DNA of 64,000 nt, taken from NCBI GenBank assembly GCA_017590115.1, contig JAGGNK010013003.1:2848431-2912430 (forward strand), given 5' to 3'. Of this stretch, positions 1-14,046 are shown in pieces; the stretch's first letter is position 1; each line of letters starts with the position of its first letter. Under the pieces are notes generated by a model. The model was not told the origin of the DNA. It saw nothing but the letters and a program-made list of their open reading frames with translations, and made no database searches. The stretch comes from Montifringilla adamsi (lineage: Eukaryota > Chordata > Aves > Passeriformes > Passeridae). The translations under genes and the position numbers were made by a program.

Positions 1-282
1 CCAGAAAACTTTCAAGTTGTCTTGGAAATATTATGGATATCAGAGCAACTTTAGAATCCTGCAAATTTCTGTCCTTCTGCCCTTCAATGCAAGCAAAAAG
101 CCATTCAGCTCCTTTCTACAAGGCTGACTTGCCTTAACTAAAGTAGGAACAGAAACCTGAAAAGTTAAATCCTGGTAAAAATGCCAGAGCCGAGGGAACA
201 CAGTAATCAGAGCTACACGAGTTAGACAACAGCTCCAACATCATGTCTGAACACTGTACAAACAACACAAGTACTTGTAAAC

Positions 283-285
<3 letters not shown>
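1..285. other. Unique noncoding sequence
   Basis: AT-rich DNA with no recognisable repeat or exon. It runs into the poly-A tract that follows. I looked for a processed pseudogene body upstream of that tract and saw no familiar coding sequence and no AATAAA signal within the preceding 30 bases. Confidence 0.5.

Positions 286-317
<32 letters not shown>
286..317 (+). repeat. Poly-A tract (32 nt)
   Basis: An uninterrupted run of 32 A, the longest homopolymer in the window. CR1 elements do not end in poly-A, so it is not a CR1 tail. It could be a tail left by another retrotransposition event or a simple homopolymer expansion. The minus-strand open frame here is just the poly-phenylalanine reading of the run. 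Confidence 0.95.
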
Positions 318-318
<1 letters not shown>

Positions 319-3300
319 ACCACAAAGCACTAAGCCCCAGAAAAGTCTGCTATGCAGACTTCATTCAAGTGCATCTTAAGAAAAGTAAGGGAAGAGGATG
401 TAGAAAAACTACTCAGCTTGCTGCTGGATGTCTCTCTCCTCCTGGTAGCTTGACACTTCTTTCTCATTTCTAACGTCACATCAATCATAAATCAAAAACA
501 GAAAAGCAGCATAATAGGTGGCAAAAAACATCTAGAAGGTGAGATAACACCAAAGGAGTGGAGCTGGCTATGGCAAATAGCAGTTAAATTGGCAAAAGGA
601 AGTGAAAATGGAATTAATCAACTCCAACCTGGCCCAGAGAGCAGACAGAGAGCAAAGGCACATCCAGCCTCTTTGACTGCCCTGTTCTGCACTGACACCC
701 AAACAAAGGAGGAAAAAGCACCAGATAAATTGTTTCCCTTTTTTCTTTTAAACAAGAATCTTTGTCAATTCACCTGATTCCTCCCTATTATACTGGCTAT
801 AGAAATTTTGAAACAATGTCTCTGCAAAATTCAGTAAATACCTAAAGAAGAGGGAAAAGAAAAAATCATCATGGATTTCTTGTTGGGGCCCCAAAAAAGG
901 TTTCAGTTATCTTGGGTTTTGCAGGCATTTGCCCAAGACAAATGTGCCCTAAAACATTTATAATCCAAATACCTGGAATATAAAGATTGCTACAACCACC
1001 TTAAAGTGGGGTAATTCAGTAGTTTTCTGGAGTCTCAGCAGCAGAGCAGAAGTGGAACAGAGATTGCTGCCTCCATTAGACCATCCTTCCTCACAAAATT
1101 GTTCTTTATTCCATTATCTCCCTTTTTTTCTTCTTCCTTCCATACTCTTAATTGTACTAATAAATAGTAGGAGATAAGTGTATTAATTTACAGTTTCATT
1201 AATTCAATGTTTAAATGTATCTGCAAAGAAATTGTCGTACACGGCAAATACTTATAATTATCCTGCAGAAGTGAGTGGATTCATGCTACCTAACAGCATT
1301 TTTCTCTTCTGATCCAACTTCTTTCCTAAACAGCAGTTTCCTAAGCTGCTGTTTTATTTCCTCTCAGCCCATGAGATACAGAGTAGGGGTTTACAAAGGC
1401 TAATGAACATAATATATGGAGTCCAATTCTGTAGAGGGGGAGCAAAGTGAAATATCTAATACACAGGTCAGGGACACGTAAAATGGAGTCCAGACTCTTC
1501 ATCATTGTTTCCATAATTCAGTTTAGTCCCTCCAGAGTTGCTCTGAAGGACTGTGGAAATCACAGACATAAAATATTTATGGTTATACAGAGGCACCAAA
1601 AAGGTCAGAGGTGTGTGCTTGGTTTAGCAGGCTTCATAATTAATACCGGGGGTTCTTTTGGGTAACTCCCCTCTAACTTTGTGCTTGTCGAGGAAAAATG
1701 AGTTGCTGCATTTCCCACAACAGCTGTGTTCAAATTAATTGCAGCCCTCTCTCTTTCACCTCTTCTCTCACGTCTCCTCACCTGCACAACTGCGCACACA
1801 CACGCTTGCTCTCCCTCAAGCATGCAGAAGGTAGGAATTATTTTGGGCAGAGAACAAGTTCCCATTTTTGAGTTAAACCACTTCTGTCGGTTTTCCTCTT
1901 AATGATGCCTGGTAAATGAGGTCCCACACAAAGTCAGGAGCCACCCCATGTATTTTAATGAATTGCACAGGAAGAAGTCTACTGTGCTTAAAGGGAGCAA
2001 CATTCACTCCATACCAATTAGGTTACATATATTGGGCAGTATATCATGTCCATGCTGATAGAAATTAGAAAAGCATCATTAATTACACAATATTCATAGC
2101 TATAATGGATAATAAAGTATAAATAATTAAAGTAGGGAAGTAGCTTGGCTTTGTTTTAATTATAAAGCCACTGGAATCAAGCTGATTTACATGAAGTAGT
2201 TCTCAACTAACTCTTTCCTAAAAAAGAGAAAAAATATCTTTGCAAATGTTAAGAGTTCAGCACACTTCAGACTAGAGCTGATGAATTCTCATGCCAAAAT
2301 TTGCATATTAAGAAGACACAAAAGCAAGGACTGTGTCATTAGTCTGATGATGTGAAGGCACAAGCAAATGCATTTGGTGGCATCCTTTAGATTCATTAGC
2401 AACTAATGTTGGAAACAGCCTCCATGAGACCTTAGGCACAGAACGTTTCACCTCCATGACTGAAGTTTGGCAAAAGTTAAACAAGAAAGAGATTTATAAC
2501 CTCTGCCACATAAATTTAGTGACAGATGCTTCTCCCACCCCACTAGAACAGAAAGAAAATCTTTAGATTGTTTATATGAAGTGAAAGAAAATAAGACAAC
2601 CTTCCACATGCAGTTTGTCAGTTTTAAAGGATAAAATTTCTTTATTTCTTTCTGTCATACGTGTCCTGCTGAATTATCCTTCAGAAATAGCATCTCAGCA
2701 AATATTCCTCCCAAAAACATATTGTAAATTAAAATCACATGAGGGTTGGTAGAACAAATTATCTTACTTTGTTAGTTTATCCATCTTACTGGCTTTATTT
2801 TGAAAACTAATTACTAGAGCAAATTATGATTCAATACACGGATATACAATGTATGCAGCAATTAATTTTTTCTGTCACGCTAAAATACTTTTCTGTAATT
2901 CAATGTTTGCACTGGTTTGTGACCATTTTAAATAATCAAGGTAAAAATGCCCTACTAGCTGAAGCGATCTAGAAAACATGATTTAGGACTTTATGGATTG
3001 TTTAGATTGTTTCTGTAGAGAAATAGATTTTTTTTTCCTTTTAAGTCTACTTAAAAAAAGATTGCTTATTATTTGTAATTGTCCTTCAGTATGATAAAAA
3101 AAATTTTAAAAAAAGGAAGCAGCATATAAACCACCACTACAAGGCAAAATGTAAAATTTAGGAAACAGAAAACAATGCAAACACCATTGTGAAAGTTCTT
3201 TCATGAAAAATACTTGGAAATGAAGAACAACTCTGAAATTCTGTGAGCATTTTACATTTTTAGTAAAGTTAAAAACATTCACTTACCAGAAATCAATAGA

Positions 3301-4340
3301 AATACAGATATACAGAATAATGTGTAATAAAGCTGCAGCATTGATTGCATCAGTAACTGCAGACATCTAAAGATTTCTGTATAAAAAGATCTCCTTCTCA
3401 GTTTTGTATAGAACATACTGATTTGTGTCATCCACCTTCCTTCATTTCACAGATTAAAATTTAATATTTTTTTCATACCTTTGTTTGGTCAAGATGTTCC
3501 TCTAAGTTCTACCATTATAAAATGATGAGTGAAAATGCATTTATTACCTAGAACACAAAGTTTTGTTAATTTCATTTTTATTTTGAACTTTTATGAATTT
3601 CTACACACTAAGCTAAACTATACTTTTAAATGAATTAAGGATCTGATTATCAGTAAGATGTAACAATATTTTGGGTACAGGATATCATTATCCTATTTCT
3701 ATGTATGCAGAAATTCAGATGCAGATCTGCACATATTCCCATCTGTAGCTGCGTGCACATTCCAAAACAACCAATGAAGCCTCTTGTACAGGTCAATTCA
3801 AACCTGTTTATATAATCACTAAAACCTAGGGATCAGATATTTTGTGCTATTTCTCCAGTGCACCCAGGATGGACTTGATGGCTCCAACACTAGAGTGAAA
3901 CTTTTGTTTCTCCTTGCCATTTCCTCCTTTTACTTTCCATCTCAGCTGAAGTAAGTTGTTTCTATATTTACACAGAGATGTATCACTGAACACAAACTTC
4001 AGGTGAGGAAAAATTTATGGCTTTCAATTTTTTTTTTCTTGTAAGAAATATTTGTCCATTTAAACCAAAACCAGCTGTTCTCTTTTCTGGGTCATCTTCA
4101 AATTGCACTGTATTTGATTTATTTTCCTTTGAGGTGTGACTCCCAGTCTAATTTCTCCTTTATATTTTCAAAGTTCATGCCTGTGTGACTCCAATCTAAA
4201 TCAATATCTAAACCCTATGGAATTAAGTGCTTTTGCAAATGTAACCTTTTGTGACAGAGTTATCTGTGTGTGCTCTGAAGCAGATTCTGCAAAAAATAAA
4301 ACAATCTTTGCAAAATCTGCAGTTGGATCCTTCTCACCTC
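318..4340. other. Unique AT-rich noncoding DNA
   Basis: No repeat family or exon could be recognised in these 4 kb. Open frames are 60-86 codons, overlap on both strands and carry no domain. The part at about 1900-2420 has dense TAAT/ATTA cores and an ATTTGCAT octamer-like site, which gives it the look of a vertebrate conserved noncoding element; that is an impression, not a measured conservation. Confidence 0.5.
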
Positions 4341-5400
4341 CCTTTGGTCACTTAACTGGCACCGTGGGTTGCTCTAGATCAACTTGAGTCACAGATGTCA
4401 CAGGCAGCAAGGCAGTAATTGAAGCACTGTGGTTCCAGCTAGCAGGGAGCAGCCATGCTCTTCTCCAAGAACTCCTGGAATCCTCGTGGCTCGGGTGCAG
4501 GAGGCACCCCACGAGATGAAACAGCTGCAAAGGCTCCTTCCTGCTGATGCACACAACCCAGAGGTGTTCCTGTCACCTGCTTTTAGAGACACATACACGG
4601 CTTTTCTATGTCTGCCACCCCACAGTCCCAAAAATAAAAAAGCAGTTGAAACCATCCTTTGTAGAGCATTTCAAGTCCATGTGGGTTTTTTTGGGTAGAA
4701 GCAGGCAAAATGAGCTCTTAAATTGGAAGATGTAATTGATACTAAAGGCCTTACTCCCCAGGAGTCTCTACCCTACCCATAATGATCCTTACTGAAACAA
4801 TGCCTAACTAGAGATAGAGCCAGGAGCTAATATTGAGTATTGGCAAAATATTTCCTTAGAGTCACTTGTTACTTTTTAAAAAAAAGTCATTGCCAAAAAG
4901 AAGCCTGTGGAAGTGAGGTCAGCACCCTTTCTGGTCTGCCTGCTGGAAGGAAGCACTTGGGAGCAGTCCGTGTTTCATTCCAGCACGCTGGGTGCCAGAC
5001 ACAACAGCAGCCCTTCCAGAAGGACGAGGCACTTCCATCCAAAAAGCATGAGAGACAGACACACCCTGCCCACACAGAGCCTGTGGCAGCTCCCCTGAAA
5101 CGTGGCTCTTTCCCTGCCAGCGGCCTCGGCCCTGCCCCCACAGTCTGATGGAAAAGGAGAACGCGCACCTGGTGCTCAAGCCTGGAAGTCTGTCGCCTTG
5201 TCTGACCTCCAGATGGGTGACACTCCTCCTTCTCTAGCCTGGAAGAGAAGGAAAACATTCATAAGATCTGCCTGTGATTTCAGGGACACTTCTTGCCAAA
5301 GCACAGCAGCCGTGGCATGAGCGTGGTCACCTCCTGAGGCAGCCCTAAACAGGGAAGAAGTGGGAACTTGACTCATTGCTTCCAAAAAGAGTGAACTTTT
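4341..5400. other. GC-richer noncoding pocket
   Basis: This kilobase is visibly richer in G and C than its surroundings and shows overlapping open frames of 60-123 codons on both strands. None begins with a recognisable domain, none is bounded by convincing splice signals, and the frames mirror each other, as expected when stop codons are rare because of composition. It does not match CR1. It could be an unidentified old repeat or a transcribed noncoding region. Confidence 0.4.
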
Positions 5401-8400
5401 TCTCCTGACAGCCAGCTCCTGCATTCAGCTGGCAAGAAGGCAAGGCAGGCTTTCATTATCACTTCTTCTAGCAAAGCAAGGAGAAGGAACAAGCTATTTT
5501 TCCTTCCCCCAGGAGGTCCATTGCCATCCCTTAGTGGGGAGTAACAGGAGAGAAGGAGGGGAGAGTAGGCAAACATCCCTTTCAACTCAGCGTATCCTGT
5601 GATCTTCTTTCTTTCCTCTCTCACAAAGTGCAGACCATCACTGACAAATAAACAGTTGCAGTGAATGAAACAAAAGCCAAACAAAACATTGTCTTTTTTT
5701 CTTAATTACATTTTAGATTTCACTGCTGTTTGGACTTCCAAAAGAGCAGCTACGTTCCTCTGGGGCACAGAGAAGATTCAAGCCTGCTTCAGACCAATAC
5801 TCGCAGCCACCTTTAACCCAACGAGGCAACAGTTGTTTTCAGATGTACAAATGAGTTTAATAAGGGTCCCAGCAAGACTGTGAAATCATGGTTGACTTGT
5901 CACACCTCCAGCCCCACAGGCTACGTTCAGTTATTGATCTGTTTATTGCTTCCGCTGAGCAAACGCTGTCAATCCACCTCTGTCAGAACCCAGCCTGCAG
6001 CATGCAGCAGGCACTGTTATTACTATTTAAGTGATAAATGAGACATGCATTTCATTCAGCATGTTTGTGAAGCAGAAAATATTTACTTTTCTAAAAGCAC
6101 AAATACGTAGGAAAGTCAGCAAGTTGCTTCCTTTTTTGTTTCTTGCTGCAAGCAGTAATCATATTTACTGAGCTCCAGGTGGAATTGCCTATATGAAACA
6201 AAATGTTGCTATTAAACCTTGGTGTTTTGGTTGAGCATCTTTGGAATAAATATTACAGAATTTAAAAGAAATAAAATAAAGAAGGGAAGTAAGGACTCAT
6301 TCCAAGACTCACTAAAGTCTGTGAGTGTCTTACTATGGACTTCAGTGAATAGTTTTTATACAAAAGCTTGGAAAATTACAAACATTCAGCCCAGTTTTGG
6401 AGTTCACATGTTGCTTGGCAGTTCCTTCCTCACACATAGGCGCATTGCAGATTTTATTCCTCTCCTTTGTGCCTGGAGAGGGAGAGGGTTACTCCTGCCT
6501 GGGGATGCCAGATGATTCCTAACCCTCTTGGGAAAAGATGTTGCAGGCTTCAGAAGAGCTGGCATGCTGTCTGCATGGCTCATCCTGTAATTCTTCTCAA
6601 AACCTTTATGGTGAACACCTTAGTCCTCCAGGACCCAAAGCAGTGAGTCCCTGGCTGGCACACAGGGTTGACACCTCAGTGAGACATCCATGTGCCCAAA
6701 GCTTAATTCATTATGGGCCTTGCTGAAGGCACCTCATTATGAAGGACACACAGGGGGGTGTATTTATTATTGTTTCTCCAGTGGGCCAGCAGATCCTGCA
6801 CATTCAATGCAGGTTCATGACCTTATTGGAGGTTTTAAAAAGCATTTGATTATTTCATCTGTCTTGAAGCAGATGGAAGAAGTGACAAAGCCTGATAGCA
6901 TCCAAGGAAAGCTCTGACTCATGATTACAGTCACAACACATTTACATTCAACCTTTACTTTCTTGCTCTAAATCACTCTGAGAAATGTGGAGAGGATCCA
7001 GAGCAACAGCAAAACCCCTCGGTGTCTTTTCCACTTTCCAAAGGGGATAAAGACAAATGAAGAACATGTATTTCTTCCTGATTGTAACATTCTTCCTTGT
7101 TCACTAAAGATACTCTGCCCACATAAAAAGGAGTCATTTTCCAAGGTAATAATGCAAAAAATGTCTGTCTTCATTTGCATCCATTGGCTTCCTAAAACAC
7201 CACCACCTGTATGTACCCTGCACATTTTCCTTTCTTGAGGACACAAGAGGACATTAAAGCCCTCATGTCCACCAGCACTACATCCCGCAACAAGACAAGA
7301 GTTGTGATTCTGCCCAGTGCCAAGCTTGATGTGCTGGAGAGAGGGGACTCAGAGCTAGGCTCTGAGCAGGAGAATTTCTCCAAAGAAGGAAGAGAAGTTG
7401 GGATTTGACCTTTCTGCAACAGTGCTTTCAAGAGCCTCCTTCACATATTGAGGAACAGCTTATTGCTGGGTATTAGCCAGGATCACCAAGGTCAAATATA
7501 GTTGATCAAGGATTTAGAAATTCTGCTAATTGCACCAGCTGGACAATTTATTCCATACTTGTTCATTCACTCCTACATGACTGACTGGTGCTCCCCTCAC
7601 GTTTTATGTTGAAACTGTATAACAGGCTCCGTTTCCCCATCCCCTGGGTACTCTTCCTGTTCCTGATAAAACATGATAAACAGACTCTTACCTAACCTTG
7701 AGCTGACAAGGCCTTTAAAGCTTGCAATATATTATTCTTCCTGGGACTGAAAATATGGAGAGAACTCACCTGCTTAAGCAAACAATTTAAAAACAAACTC
7801 AATCTGCAAATGTGTCTTCCACTACTTAAAATTTATTTACTACAATAATTGACAAGGCTGTTACACAACACATATTATCTTACTACATAAATCCAGAAAC
7901 TGTGAAGATTCAATGTTAAACATTATTAACATTCAATATGCCCTGGATATATCCTAGAAATAGAAAATCAGATTCAGCATGGCAATATTAATTTTATTTT
8001 TTCCCCTTTGAGAAGTCCTAGCTTAGTTTGTTTAGTTGGTTGTTTTTTGGGGTTTTTTTTAATACAAGATAGAAATAAATCCCAAAGACTTCTGCTTCAA
8101 ATTTTAAGAGAATAGAACAAGAAAGGCTACACTGCATCTGCCCTGCAGCACCTCTGTTACCTCCAGCAAACCTTTACAGGGAGGAAAAAGCAGATGGGGA
8201 AACTGCCTGGAGACAATTCCAGCACAAGGGAAGTAGCCTCTCAGATGGAGATGGAAGGAAGTGGCTATTTGCTGGGAGAAGCTGTCATGAGCAAAACAAC
8301 TATGTGAGTGGGAACGTCTATTAGATTTGAGAAAGAAAATGAACACATCAATTTGGGAATGATTACCTTCAGGGATGGACTGGAGCAACTGAGAGTAAAG

Positions 8401-8850
8401 GCTGGATCCAGTCTTTGCACTTTCAAGGTTCATTTCTTATATTCTCTGAATAGGTTGGTCCACAGATCTGCTAAAATGTATTTCTGTCCTAAAATGTTCT
8501 GGACACACTGAAGCAAAGCACTATGCACTGCAGTAACAAGGATATCTCTTTCTCACACACACAATTCACTGCTAGGGAATTCACACAGCACACTCTAAAA
8601 TTATATGTCATCTGTGATCTATTAAGCTTCCTATCCACAGCAAGCTAATGAGATTTTCTGAAAAGTTACCAGCTACAACCAGAACTATGGTCAGACAGGA
8701 TTACACCCTAAATTGCATTCACATTTATAGCACAACAGGAACAAGTTCCTGAGACATAGTGGTATCATGCCCAGATTATATCATTTTCTAATACAGAATC
8801 AGGGAAGGAATTATCCCTTTCCCACAGATGCAAAAAGAAAACAAATTAAG
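5401..8850. other. Unique noncoding DNA
   Basis: No exon, RNA gene or recognised repeat. The segment at about 5890-6110 contains TTATTGATCTG and CTGTCAATC homeobox/MEIS-like words and has a conserved-element appearance, but this is only suggestive. The small open frames on both strands are unremarkable. Confidence 0.45.
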
Positions 8851-8866
8851 AAAAAAAAAAAAAAAA
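8851..8866 (+). repeat. Poly-A tract (16 nt) with A-rich flank
   Basis: Sixteen consecutive A inside a longer A-rich stretch (about 8837-8880). It is a simple low-complexity tract. Confidence 0.9.
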
Positions 8867-8880
8867 GAAAAATAAAAAAT

Positions 8881-11800
8881 AGGAGTGGTCTCAGGAAGTT
8901 TGCAATATGGAAGACAAGAAAATCTCCTGGTTTGCAAAAGGAATGGGATAGATGTCAGTCAGTGGCAATAAAAAGATCCAAATTAGACCTGAAAACTGGG
9001 GGATTTGCACCAGGGAAAGCAAAAAACAGGGAAATAGAGTAGGCAAGAAACAGACTCCCTACCAGCATCTGAAAGAAAGATGTGCATCTAATGAGGCTGG
9101 AGAAAATGGCCTTTTGTCTGCCAAGTGCATGGACAGAGCAGCAAGAAACCTCTGAAGCAAACTCCCATTAATTTTCCTGTGCTCCAAGGAAGACTTGCAG
9201 CTGCACAGCTGGGTGTTGGTGTGTGATGTACAGGGACAACGCAGGAAGTGCAAGATAAAATGCCAGCTAAAGCTGGAGGGCTAGAAACAAAAATTGCTGC
9301 AGAGGGAGGCATACACCATGGGCAGGTTTGCCTGTGGAGTGGGCATGGAGCTCTGCAGGAAGGGGATGCTAACACAGACCAAAGCCTTCACTCTCTTCTG
9401 AGACCATCCTTCTGTCACTGCCACCACCAGACAGAAGGACAGCACTCAGAGATGGGAGTCACCAAGCCCGGGTACTGAGCAATACTTAATCCTATTTTCA
9501 GGGCAGGAAAACCAACCCATGAAATTATTCATTTTTTCTTCAATTCCTTTTAATTGTTTCATTCTGATAGTCTGAGGAGCTGGCAGTGCAGGAACCTGGC
9601 CACCAGGTTAAAATAGGTATTTGGGTCAAATTGCTGGCAGCAGAAGTGACTTTTTCGCTCTTAGTAGAAAATAACTACTTCTGATGTTGTTTTGGTTCCA
9701 CTTATCAAAGACGTAGATTGCATCTGTTCTGCATAGCTAGCTCAGTTATCAATATTTCAGATGCATCTCTGTGGGGTATCAAGTAATACTGTGATACTAA
9801 AGTAATTTAAAAATCTACTGTTCAATTTTATTCTTCCATTATGAATGATACTATCTTTTAATTATGCATCCACCCAGTCACCAGGTCCAGCACTTTCTCA
9901 TTTCCATTTGCAAAAAATAAATTAAAAATTAAAATGTCTTCTTTTGGGTATGGAGACTCCCCAGTAGTCCACTGTCAGGCTTTGCCTGGAAACTTCCACA
10001 GTTTTGCTCAAATGCAACCTTTCTGCTTCACTTCTTGATTTACACTGGCAAATTTTCTTTTTTATCCTTCTATGTGGTGTGAGCCTCTGAAATGTTTTAT
10101 GTCCCCATAAAGATGAAGCAGAAGTTGGTCTTCTCTGGTTTACATTTGGGGGAAAGGCAGCAAGAAATCTTTACCTCTCCAGCACATGGCATATAAAAAG
10201 CATGGGAAGATTTGCAGCCTGCTTGATATTTCCTGAATCCCCACTTCTTTGGAAGGATGGACAGGGAAACAGAAGATGAATACAGTCTGAAACAGACTGA
10301 GGCTTCTCTTGTCTGCTTGGTCTGTTGCTTCTGGAGGATCCGGATGGTCACAGGCCAGCCTGGAATCTGCTGATGCCTCCCAGGAAATGAATATTGTTGA
10401 GGAAAGAGCACAGATTTTCACCAAATTTATGACTCAGTTCATCCACTTCTACTATTCATCAGGATATTGTAATAACTTATGTGTTATCATGTTCCTAGAA
10501 ATAGCACTTCCTTTCTTTCCCTATCTGCAGTGTTATTTCAACAGTGTTTTTCTTGGTATTTAGGCAATCTCAGCTAACACAGCTATGCCCTAATGTTATT
10601 AAAAATGCCATCAAACCATGAAGCAGTTACATAACAATAAGATAGAAACTTCCAGTCTTGCAGTGCAGCTTCACCCTGCAACATCCACGTACCACAGGAA
10701 TTTTAGAGCAGCCCAGGTCATTTTACTCTGATAATGGTGGGCAAAAGAGGCCACACACAGAGTGTGCTCGCTATGAACTCAAGCTGCATCGAGAAATTCT
10801 GTGGATTTCAGTAAACATTTCCTATGTCCTACACTTTGAAGAGTCAGACCAAGCTCTCTCAGCTTTTGTCAGGAAGCTGCAGTTCAGAGGAAAGCTCCAC
10901 CCTGGAATTCCCTCACTACATAAAAATACTCTACTGGAAACCTACAGGGTTTCCAAAGGAATAGGAAAGCTAGATCAAAACAAACTATTTATGAAAAGGG
11001 CAAAAAAGGGCCACAGAAAATTCTGGTGGATTCTCACTAACAGCTGAACAGGCAACTTCATTGGCATCATCAGGTGCCTGTGTTCTTCTGGTATGAAAAA
11101 TTTGAGCATTCTACTTTTAGAATATTATTAATACTTACCTAGAAATTAATCTAAGAAGACCCACACAGATTAGAATCCCAATTTTTAAACAATTTTTAAT
11201 TCAAGATATTTTCCATGGGATCAGTAGTGGAAATTGACACCTGAAATGTATTTACCCCATTTCAAGACCTCATTTCTGTTCAGGATCTGAGTTCAGCCCA
11301 AGCTTTCCACTCAACACATACCAAAAGAAAAATTGGGCTAATTTGACCATAAATATGTACCAGCTGAAATGATTCTATATGAAATTTTGTAATACTCCTC
11401 ATGCACAACATCAGCTTTCTTGTAACCCCTGTCCCCAGGGGGTGTAATATCTCAGAATGCCTAAAAGAAGAAAAGCTTTTCAGAAACAGCAATATTCAAA
11501 GGTGTACAAATGTATTTACTGTTTTAGTTATCTGAGGTTTTATCTATTATTCTTTTTTCCCCAAAACAAGCAGAAAAATGTAAGAAAATATAAGTTAAAT
11601 AACTCATGAAATTGTAAAATAATAACAAAAAAAACTTAGTTTTACAAAAGTATAAAATTGTAGGACTGTATAACCAGGCCCAGTGTATAAACTTTTATTA
11701 ATCGCATATTACATTATCATGATAATCATCAAACCCAGGAGAAGAAACTCTCTGTGGAAAAACAAGGTTGTGTTGAAAAATCAACACAGTACAGCTCACA

Positions 11801-14046
11801 GATGCATTTATATGAGTACTGAAAAGAATATTGGTAGATTTCATGCTGATTTTAATTTGAATTTAATTTTTAAAATTTCTCTGAGAAGCCATTATAGCCA
11901 TAAAGAGTAGTAAAGCAGGCTAATAATCCCACTCAAAAATAAAAAATAAAAGCATTTTTAATAGCTATGCTCTGGTTTGGCATTGAAACACATTGGTGTG
12001 ATGTATCAAAAAAGAGCCCAACAAAGAGAGTAATATGTATTATTCTGTTCCCTGACTTTTTCTAAGGTGGTTACTTAAAATACATAAAAAATCATGGAAT
12101 ACCTAAGGAAGTGGTTCAGATTTGATGTTTGAAGACTCCCTTATTTCTTTTGGCTGGTACATCTAAAATAACTTATTTTAGTGGGAAAGAAACTTACTAG
12201 ATGATTTAGAAAACTGTTGTTCAATGGTTACAGCACTGGAACCTGACTTAAGTCTCATTTTGATCCATGATAAAATCATGACCATCTTGGATAGGAAGCA
12301 GAGCTGATCAAAACTATTTCACAGACAGAAAGTTCATCAAAACGCACAGGTCTGGAGAAAATGAAAGTATGACTTGGAAGATATTGAACTGGTCATGTAT
12401 TTGCTTGCAATTCATGAAATGATTTGAAAAAAAGAGAAAGGGATTTTAGAAAAGTTTAAATGGGTTGTCATCTTTAGAAGACACAGTGTTTTATGCCCAT
12501 GGTGTAAAAGGAATATTTCAACATATTATTCCAAAACACTCCCAGTTGTGGAACTATTTACTGTTTTAAAATATATAAAATTGGACTTAAAGAGGAAAAG
12601 AAAAATTATTTTGTTTGACTGTATGCAAATATCAGTCTACATCAAAAATATTATTTTCAGGTCTGTCCAAATTATTTTAAATTATTTTAGTTTACAGCTG
12701 AGCTATAATGTCCATGTTCTTTGTGCTGTCAGATATTTTGGGGGGACATTTTTAAGAATACTTTTTGTATTTACACTTTTAAAAAAGCTTCCTAATGATG
12801 GAACAGCTTTCTTTCCTGTGGCATTACGCATTATATAAATGCCACAGAATGGACAAGACAACACTGAAAACAGGAATCACTGATGAATAGTACTTGAACA
12901 ATAAAACCAGAAAAATTGATAATCAATTCAAATGTCAAATTACCTCTTTAAGGGTTTAATATTTCAGACAAAATGCTTGATTTTATTTTGATCTTGATCA
13001 GTTAACAGCATAGCCTAGCCTTGCATTATCCACTCAGAGAGGCATAGTTGATTTTTTAGCTCTTAGCTTTTGCTCCCTAAGAGGTCAAAACACAAAGTTT
13101 AATACACACTCACTTGCCCAAAAGTAAATAATTTAACAAGGACATAAGTTCCTTTCTTCCAAATTTTCTGCCAACTGACTACACTGAACTACAAATCCAT
13201 GCTCTTTGTTTGTAAATAACTGTGACTTCTCTTACATTTCTTTTTATTTTTTTTTTAGAATCTACATAAGAAAAACACCCATTTCACCCAAGGCTTTTGA
13301 GCTTTTACACTGAAAGCCTCTAAGTCGATGCATCTTTGTCAGCATACAAACATTCCCCAGGGTACATGAGCCAGTGACTCACACCATCATGCTTCCTCAA
13401 AAAATATCACTTCCTGTAGTGCCTTCCCCTATTCTGGAAATTTTAAAAAGAGCAGAGTCGTGCCCTGCTCCAAAACCTAAAAAGTATAGAAAAAGTATTT
13501 CAAAGCATAAAAATATATTTTGAAGTTCATGACTGAAAGCTCCGTGACAGTTTTCATGCACCAAATTATTCTTCTACCACTGGGAATCTGCCCACCCAAC
13601 AACAAAAACCTAGAAAGAAAAAATAGCAACATAAGTTTTAATTGAAAAACCATCATTTTATGCTGCATCTGACCATCAGGAATTCATCAAAGAACCAAGC
13701 AGAATATTGAATTTATGCTCCAGCCAAGATACACTTCTAATAATTCTAACTCTTTTAAAAAGCAACAGACTTTTGTTGTAACAAATATATGACAAAGAAA
13801 TAGCTTGAGAGGGGAGGGGGAAACTTTTGATCTGTCCTTGAGTGTCTCAGCTTTCAGCACAGAAGAAAAACTACTTTAGGCTTGGGGAAGCCTCCCCTAA
13901 GAAAACCAAACTGTTATCTGTGATGCTTTCAAGTACCCAAAGACCTTGAAATGTTTATCTTCACAGTAGGCTGACCCATGCATCTTTGAAAGCATTAACT
14001 GTTTATTCAAGGCATGAAATAAAGGAAAATATGCGTTATATCAAAC
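8881..14046. other. Unique noncoding DNA
   Basis: More than 5 kb without a recognised repeat. The longest open frame is 129 codons on the plus strand at 10658-11047. Its product is rich in K, R, H and W at the carboxyl end but matches no family I know and has no clear promoter or splice context. The part from about 11.5 to 13.3 kb is strongly AT-rich with no structure beyond short A and T runs. Confidence 0.45.
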
